Positions 31,443-37,242 of a stretch of 37,242 nt of DNA are shown here, one piece after another. A model generated the notes under the pieces. That model saw only the letters and a list, made by a program, of their open reading frames with translations, did no database searches and was not told the DNA's origin. Made by a program: the position numbers and the translations under genes. Each line of letters opens with the position of its first letter. The stretch's first letter is position 1. This DNA comes from Betaproteobacteria bacterium (GTDB taxonomy: Bacteria > Pseudomonadota > Gammaproteobacteria > Burkholderiales > SG8-41). Location of the stretch: positions 1 through 37,242 of the forward strand of contig JAHFRL010000017.1 of NCBI GenBank assembly GCA_023266235.1, given 5' to 3'.

Positions 31443-33653
31443 ATGACGAGCACGCAGCGCACGGGCGGGTCTTCTCTCTCCGGCGACCTGTGGGGCGGCC
31501 TGGCGGCGATGCTGGTCGCGCTGCCGTCGGCGATCGCGTTCGGCGTTCTGATCTACACCGCGATCGCGCCGAACTACGCGGGCGAAGGCGCGCTGGCCGG
31601 CATCCTCGGCGCGGCCGCGCTTGGCATCGTGGCGCCGCTCATCAGCCGCAACGGCGGCTTCATCACCGCGCCGTGCGCGCCCGCCGCGGCGGTCATGTCG
31701 GCGCTCGCCGCCGAACTCGCCGCCAGCGGCGCACTCACGGCCGAGCGCATCACGATGCTGCTCGCCGTCACCGCGCTGCTCTCTTCGCTCTTTCAGCTCC
31801 TCTATGGCCTGGCGCGCGCCGGCCGCCTGATCAAGTTCATCCCCTACCAAGTAGTGAGCGGCTACCTGTCCGGCGTGGCGGTGATCATTGCGCTCGGCCA
31901 GTTGCCGAAGCTGCTCGGCCTGCCCAAGGACGTGTCGCTCGGTCACGGACTCATCTCGCCCGCGTTCTGGAACTGGACCGGCGTCACGGTCGGGCTCGTG
32001 ACGATCGCGGTCATGGTGGTTGCGCCGCGGCTCACGCAGAAGGTCCCGGCCGCGATCCTCGGCTTGCTGGCGGGGATTGCCGCCTATTTCGCGCTCGCGT
32101 TGTTCGATCGCGAGCTGCTCCGGCTCGACGGCAATCCGTTGGTGATCGGGCCGATCGAAACCTCCGGCTCGTTCCTCGCGGCGCTCGGTGCGCGCTCCAC
32201 GTCGCTGTTCGCCGTGAAGTTCTCCGACGTCGCGTTGATACTGGTCTCCGCGCTCACGCTCTCGGTGCTGCTTTCGATCGACACGCTCAAGACCGGGGTC
32301 GTGCTCGACGCGCTCGCGCGCCGCCGCAACGACTCCAATCGCGAGCTGATCGGGCAGGGCGCGGCCAACGCCGCCGCGTTCTTCGTCGGCGGCATGCCCG
32401 GCGCCGGGACGATGGGCGCGACGCTCGTCAACTTCACGAGCGGCGGGCGCACGCTGTGGTCGGGGGTGGCTGAAGGGGTGTTCGTGGTGCTCGCGTTCGT
32501 GCTGCTCGGCGGATTGATTGCGTGGGTGCCGATCGGCGCGCTCGCCGGGCTGCTGCTCGTCGTCGCGTGGCGCATGTTCGACCGCGGCATGTTCCGGCTC
32601 GCGCTGCGGCGCTCGACGCGGGTCGATTTCATTGTCATCGCGACCGTCGTGATCGTCGCCCAGATCGGGCTGATCGCGGCCTCGGTGGTTGGCATCTGCC
32701 TCGCGATCCTGCTCTTCATCCGCGACCAGATCCGCGGTTCGGTGATCGTGAACAAGGTCGACCTGCACGGCGCGCGCTCCAAGCGCCGGCGCCTCGTCGC
32801 CGAGACCGAAATCCTCGACCAGCACGGGGACGAGGCCGTTGTCGTGCAACTGCAGGGCAACCTGTTTTTCGGCACCACCGATCAACTCTTCCTGGAGCTC
32901 GAGCAGGATCTCGCCAGGCGGCGTTACCTGCTGATCGATTTGCGCCGCGTGCAGTCGATGGATTTCACCGCCGCGCACCTGTTCGAGCAGATGCGGGAGC
33001 GGCTCCACGAGCGGCGCGGCGAGCTGCTCTTCAGCGGCATGCCGTCGAGCCTGCCCACGCGCCAGGACATCGCGGACTACATGGAGCAGCTCGGCCTGGC
33101 GAGCAGCCGGGAAGGCATCCGCATCTTCGACACGCGCGACGGCGCGCTCGAATGGATGGAAGACCGCATCCTGGAATCCGCCGGCTGGGCCGCGGAGGAA
33201 GAGGAGCAGCCGCTCGCCCTCGGCGAGGTCGAGATCTTCAGCGAACTCGATGCCGCAACCATCGGCGAGCTCGGCGGCGCGGTGCGCGAGGTCTCGATCC
33301 CGGCCCGCGGCCGTATCTGTTCGCGCGGCGACACCGGCGACGAGATTTTTTTCGTGCGCCGCGGGCGGGTGGAGGCACTGCTGCCGCTCGAAGGCGGCAA
33401 GCGCCATCATCTCGCCACCTTTTGCCAGGGCGATTTCTTCGGCGAAATGGCGTTTCTCGACCGCGAGCCGCGCTCGGCTGACGCCGAGGCGTCCACGCCC
33501 GCCGACCTCTACGCGCTGTCGCGCGAGCGCTTCGACGCGCTGGTGAAAGCCAACCCCGCGCTCGGCGGCAGGGTTTTCGAGCAGCTCGCGTACGCGGTCT
33601 CGAAACGGCTGCGCGTGGCGGACACCGAGTTGCGCCTGCTCGAAGAGCGCTGA
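31443..33653 (+). CDS. SulP-family anion transporter fused to STAS and cyclic-nucleotide-binding domains
   Basis: A 736-residue three-part protein. Residues about 12-430 are the SulP (SLC26) membrane domain, with a dozen hydrophobic segments and FITAPCAPAAAVMSAL, FIPYQVVSGYLSGVAVIIA and GGMPGAGTMGATLVNFTSGG. Residues about 453-570 are a cytoplasmic STAS domain (VVVQLQGNLFFGTTDQL; LLIDLRRVQSMDFTAAHLFE). Residues about 595-725 are a cyclic-nucleotide-binding fold (RGDTGDEIFFVRRGRVEALL; FGEMAFLDREPRSADAEA). The phosphate-binding cassette has RSADAEA where RxATVxA is typical, so nucleotide binding is uncertain. SulP proteins carry sulfate, bicarbonate or dicarboxylates; the substrate is unknown. 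The architecture is known in bacteria but not common. It starts within AACACATGACG, without a clear ribosome site. Confidence 0.92.
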   Translation: MTSTQRTGGSSLSGDLWGGLAAMLVALPSAIAFGVLIYTAIAPNYAGEGALAGILGAAALGIVAPLISRNGGFITAPCAPAAAVMSALAAELAASGALTAERITMLLAVTALLSSLFQLLYGLARAGRLIKFIPYQVVSGYLSGVAVIIALGQLPKLLGLPKDVSLGHGLISPAFWNWTGVTVGLVTIAVMVVAPRLTQKVPAAILGLLAGIAAYFALALFDRELLRLDGNPLVIGPIETSGSFLAALGARSTSLFAVKFSDVALILVSALTLSVLLSIDTLKTGVVLDALARRRNDSNRELIGQGAANAAAFFVGGMPGAGTMGATLVNFTSGGRTLWSGVAEGVFVVLAFVLLGGLIAWVPIGALAGLLLVVAWRMFDRGMFRLALRRSTRVDFIVIATVVIVAQIGLIAASVVGICLAILLFIRDQIRGSVIVNKVDLHGARSKRRRLVAETEILDQHGDEAVVVQLQGNLFFGTTDQLFLELEQDLARRRYLLIDLRRVQSMDFTAAHLFEQMRERLHERRGELLFSGMPSSLPTRQDIADYMEQLGLASSREGIRIFDTRDGALEWMEDRILESAGWAAEEEEQPLALGEVEIFSELDAATIGELGGAVREVSIPARGRICSRGDTGDEIFFVRRGRVEALLPLEGGKRHHLATFCQGDFFGEMAFLDREPRSADAEASTPADLYALSRERFDALVKANPALGGRVFEQLAYAVSKRLRVADTELRLLEER

Positions 33654-33711
33654 GCGGCGCGGCGCGCAACCGGAATGGGGCGGGCCACAGTCAGCCCGGC
33701 ATCGGATTTGG

Positions 33712-33753
33712 ACTCACCATTCATCGCTCAGCATTCAGCACCCGACCTTCCCG
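33712..33753 (+). repeat. Heptad repeat between SulP and histidine kinase stops
   Basis: Six 7-base units (ACTCACC, ATTCATC, GCTCAGC, ATTCAGC, ACCCGAC, CTTCCCG) run in perfect register, followed by a less regular CAGCACT/CCGCACT tail to the kinase stop at 33771. The composition and period match the tracts at 18640-18688 and 36805-36881. Confidence 0.7.
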
Positions 33754-33770
33754 CAGCACTCCGCACTCCC

Positions 33771-35231
33771 TTATCTCTTTTTCGGCCCCTTGCGCGGCAA
33801 GGTCAGCACGGCTTCGAGGCCGCCTTCCGCGCGGTTGCGCAGCACGAGTTCGCCGCCGTGCGCCTGCGCGATGTTGCGCGCGATGGTGAGACCCAGGCCG
33901 GTGCCACCGGTGCCGCGGTTGCGCGAGCCTTCGAGGCGCTGGAACGGCTCGAACACGCGCTCGAGTTCCGCCTCCGGAATTCCCGGGCCCTCGTCGCGCA
34001 CATAGATGCGCAGCCGCTCGGCCGTGTCCTCCACGCCGAGCGTCGCCGCTTTGCCGTACTTCAGCGCATTGTCGATGAGGTTGGCAAGACAGCGTTTGAG
34101 CGTTTGCGGATGACCGCAAAAAGGCGCGCGCGCCGTGCCTTCGATGCGCACGTCGCCGCCGGTCTCGCGTGCCTGCTCCTGCAGGCTCTCGAGCAGCGCC
34201 ATGACGTCGAGCGGCTGCGCGGGCTCCGGATGGTCAAGGCCGCGCATGAAGTCGAGCGTGGCGCCGACCATTGCTTCCATCTCCTCCAGGTCTTTCACGA
34301 ATTTCGCCTGCAGCGCCGGGTCGTCGAGCAGTTCCGCGCGCAGCCGCAGCCGCGTGATCGGCGTCTTGAGGTCGTGCGACATCGCCGTGAAGATCCGCGT
34401 GCGGTCGCTGATGAATTTCGCGAGCTTCTGCTGCATCGTGTTGAACGCGCGCGCCGCGCGGCTCACTTCGAGCGGGCCGTGCTCGTCGAGCGGCGGGCGG
34501 TTGATGTCCTCGCCCAGGTTCTGCGCGGCTTCGGCGAGCGTCTTGAGCGGCCGCGTCACCCAGCGCACCGCGACGAGGGTCACCCCGAACACCGCCGCGA
34601 GCAGCACCGCCAGGCTGACGAGCAGCCGCCCCGGCCAGTTGACGGCGACGGACGGTTGCCGCGAGTCGAACGTGACGAGCGTCGCGTCCGTGAGGCGCAC
34701 CTGCACCACGAACGAAACCCCCGCGAAGCGGCGCACCCCCGGTCCGTACGCACCAGGCCCGAACGGCGCCGCGCCGCCCGCATCGGGCCCCCACCTGCCA
34801 GGTCCGCCCATCATTCCGGGCTCCATGCCGTAGCCCGGCCCGTGCCCGCTCCACGCCGGCGCGTCGGTGATCATCACGGCGAGCGCATAGCCATCCCCCA
34901 GCGCGCGCTGCAGGACGGCCGCGTACTGCGCCGCCTGTTCCGCCTTCGCGCCGTCGCCCGCGGCGGGCGCAAGCTGCGGCTCACCGAGCGCGATACGCAG
35001 CGGCGGCGAGCTGAGCACGTTCACGATCCTGGCGCGCTCCGCGGGCGCGATCGAATCGAGCAGCCTGACGATGTCGGCGATGCGCTGGACCGAGCGCATG
35101 CCGGTCGCCCGCAGCATGAATTCGCCACGCTCCTGCCAGTGGATCGCGAAGGAAAGCAGTTGCGCGACCGCGAGGCCGCTCAGCAACACGAGCACCATGC
35201 GCGCGAACAGCGAGCGCGGCAGCAGGCGCAT
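33771..35231 (-). CDS. Sensor histidine kinase (OmpR-partner, HAMP type) with Met/Gly-rich periplasmic insert
   Basis: A 486-residue inner-membrane kinase with membrane segments at about 12-31 and 202-223. The periplasmic domain between them contains a Gly/Pro/Met-rich stretch (131-165, including GMEPGMMGGPGRWGP). A HAMP domain follows (VTRPLKTLAEAAQNLGEDIN), then the phospho-acceptor H286 in FTAMSHDLKTPITRLR, the N-box CLANLIDNALKYG, and ATP-binding motifs VRDEGPGIP and GTGGTGLGLTIARNIAQAHG. The start at 35231 overlaps the stop of the response regulator by one base (TAATG), so the two are coupled. The upstream frame extends to 35834 but is antisense shadow. Signal unknown; the neighbour suggests envelope or metal stress. 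Confidence 0.95.
   Translation of the reverse strand: MRLLPRSLFARMVLVLLSGLAVAQLLSFAIHWQERGEFMLRATGMRSVQRIADIVRLLDSIAPAERARIVNVLSSPPLRIALGEPQLAPAAGDGAKAEQAAQYAAVLQRALGDGYALAVMITDAPAWSGHGPGYGMEPGMMGGPGRWGPDAGGAAPFGPGAYGPGVRRFAGVSFVVQVRLTDATLVTFDSRQPSVAVNWPGRLLVSLAVLLAAVFGVTLVAVRWVTRPLKTLAEAAQNLGEDINRPPLDEHGPLEVSRAARAFNTMQQKLAKFISDRTRIFTAMSHDLKTPITRLRLRAELLDDPALQAKFVKDLEEMEAMVGATLDFMRGLDHPEPAQPLDVMALLESLQEQARETGGDVRIEGTARAPFCGHPQTLKRCLANLIDNALKYGKAATLGVEDTAERLRIYVRDEGPGIPEAELERVFEPFQRLEGSRNRGTGGTGLGLTIARNIAQAHGGELVLRNRAEGGLEAVLTLPRKGPKKR
34784..34832 (-). other. Region encoding the Met-Gly-Pro-rich segment of the kinase sensor domain
   Basis: These codons specify residues 134-149 (YGMEPGMMGGPGRWGP). 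The core PGMMG is identical to residues 52-56 of the Spy-like protein encoded across the intergenic region. Low-complexity composition could create this by chance. Confidence 0.5.
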
Positions 35232-35953
35232 TATTTCTCCACCTCGACCGCCACCGCGAGCACGTAGCCTTCGCCGCGCACCGTCTTGATGATCGCGGGC
35301 TCGGCGGCGTCGTCGCCCAGGCGATGGCGCAGGCGGCTTACCTGCACGTCGATGCTGCGGTCGAACGGCGACGCGTCGCGCGAGAGCATGAGATCGATCA
35401 GCTGATCGCGGTTGAGCACGCGGTTCGGATGCGCGACGAAGGTCCGCAGCAGCTTGTACTCGGTGCCGCTCAACGCGACGACGACGCCCTGCGGCGAGCG
35501 CAGATTGCGCGTCGCGACGTCGAGCGCCCAGCCGGCAAACCGGATCGTACGCGCGGCCTCGGGCTGCAGATTTTCCGGCAGCGTGCGCGTGCGCCGCAGG
35601 ATGCTCTTGATGCGCGCCAGCAGCTCGCGCGGATTGAACGGCTTGGGCAGATAGTCGTCGGCGCCCATTTCGAGGCCGACGATGCGGTCGGTTTCCTCGC
35701 CGCGCGCGGTGAGCATGATGATCGGAATCTGCGAGCGGGCGCGCAGGTCGCGGCACAGCGTGAGCCCGTCGTCGCCCGGCAGCATCAGGTCGAGCACGAC
35801 GATGTCCGGCTGCGCTTCCTCGAACGCCGCCCACATGCCCTTGCCGTCGCCCGCCGCGGTGACACGGTAGCCGTTTTTCTGCAGGTAATCGCGCAGCAGG
35901 CTGCGGATTTCCAGGTCGTCATCGACGACGAGAACGTGATCCTGCGCATTCAT
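35231..35953 (-). CDS. OmpR/PhoB-family response regulator
   Basis: A 240-residue regulator. The receiver domain (about 5-118) has acidic D11-D13, the phospho-acceptor D55 (PDIVVLDLMLPGDDG), T82 and K104 (YLPKPFNPRELLARIK). The C-terminal winged-helix DNA-binding domain (about 140-238) shows LSGTEYKLLRTFVAHPNRVL, SIDVQVSRLRHRLGDD and IKTVRGEGYVLAV. The start at 35953 (MNAQDHVLVVDDD) matches the family; an upstream GTG/ATG frame to 36013 would extend through the putative promoter. It is first in a two-gene operon with the kinase, and divergent from the Spy-like gene, which is its most likely target along with itself (inference from layout, as in CpxR-CpxP). Confidence 0.96.
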   Translation of the reverse strand: MNAQDHVLVVDDDLEIRSLLRDYLQKNGYRVTAAGDGKGMWAAFEEAQPDIVVLDLMLPGDDGLTLCRDLRARSQIPIIMLTARGEETDRIVGLEMGADDYLPKPFNPRELLARIKSILRRTRTLPENLQPEAARTIRFAGWALDVATRNLRSPQGVVVALSGTEYKLLRTFVAHPNRVLNRDQLIDLMLSRDASPFDRSIDVQVSRLRHRLGDDAAEPAIIKTVRGEGYVLAVAVEVEK

Positions 35954-35993
35954 GCAGTCTGTATACCGCCGCCACGGCCCGAACGGAAGAAAA

Positions 35994-36042
35994 ATTGTAT
36001 CGCAGTGTAACAACCCGCGCCGCTGACAGGCTGCGATACAAA
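35994..36042. promoter_or_regulatory. Dyad that could provide divergent -10 elements for the regulator operon and the Spy-like gene
   Basis: An 11-base inverted repeat, TTGTATCGCAG (35995-36005) and CTGCGATACAA (36031-36041), has a 25-base centre. Read outward, each arm is CTGCGATACAA followed by an A- or T-run, giving TACAAT toward the regulator (35999-35994) and TACAAA toward the Spy-like gene. Neither has a good -35 at the expected distance, as in activator-dependent promoters. Arms could alternatively be protein-binding half-sites. Confidence 0.5.
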
Positions 36043-36170
36043 AATGGCCTCCCGTGACATCCCGGCGTTACGCGCCGGTGGTCAAATGAAGCTGCCAAGA
36101 GAGCCCGCGAATTGCGTCGCACGCAGCGCCCGCTCCTTGCACGCAACTCTCAACCATTTGGAGATCGATC

Positions 36171-36734
36171 ATGAAAGCGACCCGTAAAATTCTCGTTGGC
36201 GCAATCGCCGCGGCAGCGCTTGCCGCATCCAGCGCGCTCGTTTATGCCGATCCCGCGGGTCCGGGGACCGGGTGGGGCAACTGCGCGTACGGCGGCCCGG
36301 GTGCGGGCCGTAGCGCGATGGGTCCTGGCATGATGGGCCGGGGTCCGGGTGCGGGACGCGGAGGCATGTGGAGCAACCCCGCCGCGGCCGTCGAGGGGCA
36401 TCTTGCCGCCCTCAAGGTGGAACTGAAGATAACGCCGGACCAGGACACGGCATGGCAGGCGTTCACCGCGAAAGCCCGGCAGCAGACTGAAACCATGCCG
36501 GCTCGGCGCGCGCAGATGTTCGCGCAAATGTCCGCCACCAACCAGACCGCGCCGGAGCGTCTCGCGCAACGCACCGAGTTCGCGAAGCAGCGCATCGCCG
36601 GCATGGAGACCATGACCGCGGCAGTGAACGATCTTTATGCCGTGCTCACGCCCGAGCAGAAAGCCCTCGCCGATCAGCACCTCGCGCACGGGCCGATGGG
36701 TGGCTTCGGCGGCGGACGCGGCTTCCGCCGCTGA
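36171..36734 (+). CDS. Spy/CpxP-like (LTxxQ) periplasmic protein with Met/Gly-rich N-terminal region
   Basis: A 187-residue exported protein with signal peptide ending near ALVYA (residue 26). The mature protein begins with a Gly/Pro/Met-rich stretch (28-68, GRSAMGPGMMGRGPGAGRGG inside it) and one cysteine (C38). A helical Spy/CpxP-like domain follows, with two LTxxQ-type motifs: LKITPDQDTAWQAF (85-98) and LTPEQKALADQHL (159-171). CpxP and Spy act as periplasmic chaperones and, for CpxP, as a feedback inhibitor of the sensor kinase. Location opposite the kinase/regulator operon suggests the same logic. TTGGAGA precedes the ATG, and a good terminator follows the stop. Confidence 0.9.
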   Translation: MKATRKILVGAIAAAALAASSALVYADPAGPGTGWGNCAYGGPGAGRSAMGPGMMGRGPGAGRGGMWSNPAAAVEGHLAALKVELKITPDQDTAWQAFTAKARQQTETMPARRAQMFAQMSATNQTAPERLAQRTEFAKQRIAGMETMTAAVNDLYAVLTPEQKALADQHLAHGPMGGFGGGRGFRR

Positions 36735-36755
36735 GCGGCAGCGTCTCACCCAAGC

Positions 36756-36789
36756 ATGCCGGGTTCCGCAGGGACCCGGCATTTTTTTT
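36756..36789 (+). terminator. Rho-independent terminator of the Spy-like gene
   Basis: ATGCCGGGT (36756-36764) pairs with ACCCGGCAT (36774-36782) around a 9-base loop and is followed by a run of eight Ts (36782-36789). It starts 22 bases after the stop codon. Confidence 0.9.
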
Positions 36790-36804
36790 GGCGCGCCGGC
36801 GCTC

Positions 36805-36881
36805 CAGCACTCTTCAGTCCGCACCCAGTCTTCCGCCCTTGACCTTATTCATCGTTCATCATTCCGCATTTCCCTCATCCT
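36805..36881 (+). repeat. Heptad repeat before the hydrolase stop
   Basis: Degenerate 7-base units such as CTTCAGT, CCGCACC, ATTCATC, GTTCATC, ATTCCGC and ATTTCCC fill the gap between the Spy terminator and the stop of the minus-strand hydrolase at 36883. Confidence 0.6.
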
Positions 36882-36882
36882 C

Positions 36883-37242
36883 CTACTTGACGACCGAGCG
36901 CGGGTCGCGCGCGCGCCAGCGACCCGCATCGACCAGCGCGAGGAAGTCGCCCAGCATGCGGTTGACGAGATCCGGCTCCTCGGTGTTGATGGTGTGCCCC
37001 GCGGCCGGGCAGATCCACAGTCGCGCCGCCGGACACGCCTGCTTCATGAACACGGCGGGCGCCACGCAGTTGTCGTCCTCGTCGCCGCTCACCACGAACA
37101 GCGGCACCTTCATGCGGCGCAGGGATTTCCCCAGCTGATAAATCGTCGGGCGCTTCATCTGCACGCCACGCTGCGTGTTGGCGAGCCCCAGCGCCGAGTG
37201 CTCCTCGAGCCAGCGGCGGAATTCGGCGAAGCCGCGCGGGTC
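36883..37242 (-). CDS. Alpha/beta hydrolase, C-terminal part (5' end off window)
   Basis: The visible 119 residues are the C-terminal part of an alpha/beta-hydrolase fold protein; the frame is open to the right edge (DPRGFAEFRRWLEEHSALGL at the border), so the start and the nucleophile lie outside. The catalytic acid is probably in PLFVVSGDEDD and the catalytic His in CPAAGHTINTEEP; both are in the normal order and spacing near the C-terminus. An internal GTG at 37164 is not needed as a start. Substrate unknown. The gene is convergent with the Spy-like gene. Confidence 0.85.
   Translation of the reverse strand, partial: DPRGFAEFRRWLEEHSALGLANTQRGVQMKRPTIYQLGKSLRRMKVPLFVVSGDEDDNCVAPAVFMKQACPAARLWICPAAGHTINTEEPDLVNRMLGDFLALVDAGRWRARDPRSVVK

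Noticed and set aside
31308-33410. 700-codon open frame on the minus strand
   Set aside because: Antisense to the SulP-STAS fusion, extremely rich in Arg, Glu, His and Gln, without hydrophobic or catalytic motifs.
33771-35834. Extension of the histidine kinase frame by 200 codons upstream
   Set aside because: The extra part overlaps the response regulator in another frame and is Arg/Ala-rich; the true kinase start is the TAATG overlap at 35231.

Overview
The window is a 37.2 kb stretch of GC-rich, gene-dense chromosome from a proteobacterium, most likely an uncultured or environmental betaproteobacterium of Burkholderiales type. Three orphan Bug (tripartite-tricarboxylate-type) receptors plus the relic of a fourth, two MmgE/PrpD proteins, a small SWIB protein, a Pit/DUF47 pair and an NfeD/slipin pair are what I would expect in that group. 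This is an inference from gene content, not from a marker gene. I see no rRNA, tRNA, CRISPR array, phage or insertion sequence.

Layout. 1-2413 (minus): a two-subunit molybdenum hydroxylase of the isoquinoline-oxidoreductase type, cut by the left edge. 2645-5171: a SWIB protein, convergent with the HtpX protease, then an MFS permease. 5482-10724: an amidohydrolase convergent with a four-gene polyamine-type ABC importer whose genes are joined by 1- and 4-base overlaps. 10977-13733: an EamA exporter, divergent from the DUF47-Pit phosphate pair. 13741-15967 (minus): pdxH, the 38-codon tail of a deleted Bug receptor, then a D-aminoacylase-like amidohydrolase. 16077-18118 (minus): an NnrU-like membrane protein and a membrane diguanylate cyclase. 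18381-21778 (plus): a GST tail relic, a 55-residue basic protein, rlmJ, and the NfeD-slipin pair. 21811-31258: a catabolic/uptake region with two MmgE/PrpD proteins, a TauD-type dioxygenase, three Bug receptors, a DUF3300 protein and a monooxygenase gene interrupted by an amber codon. 31443-33653: a SulP-STAS-cyclic-nucleotide-domain fusion transporter. 33771-36734: a two-component system divergent from a Spy/CpxP-like periplasmic protein. 36883-37242: an alpha/beta hydrolase cut by the right edge.

How the genes fit together. The clearest functional units are the molybdenum hydroxylase pair, the ABC importer, DUF47-Pit (phosphate uptake), NfeD-slipin (membrane quality control) and the Cpx-like sensor/regulator/Spy module. 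In that last module the sensor's periplasmic domain and the Spy-like protein share a Met-Gly-Pro-rich segment, and the intergenic region has an 11-bp dyad whose arms could be two outward-facing -10 elements. The Bug/MmgE/TauD region looks like a scavenging set for organic acids whose substrates cannot be read from sequence.

I found no wholly new multi-gene system. The best leads are smaller: gene decay in progress (the Bug tail after the pdxH stop, the amber-interrupted monooxygenase, the GST tail), an RlmJ with an altered catalytic motif and an in-frame palindromic insert, families of short-period intergenic repeats, and the Cpx-like module.
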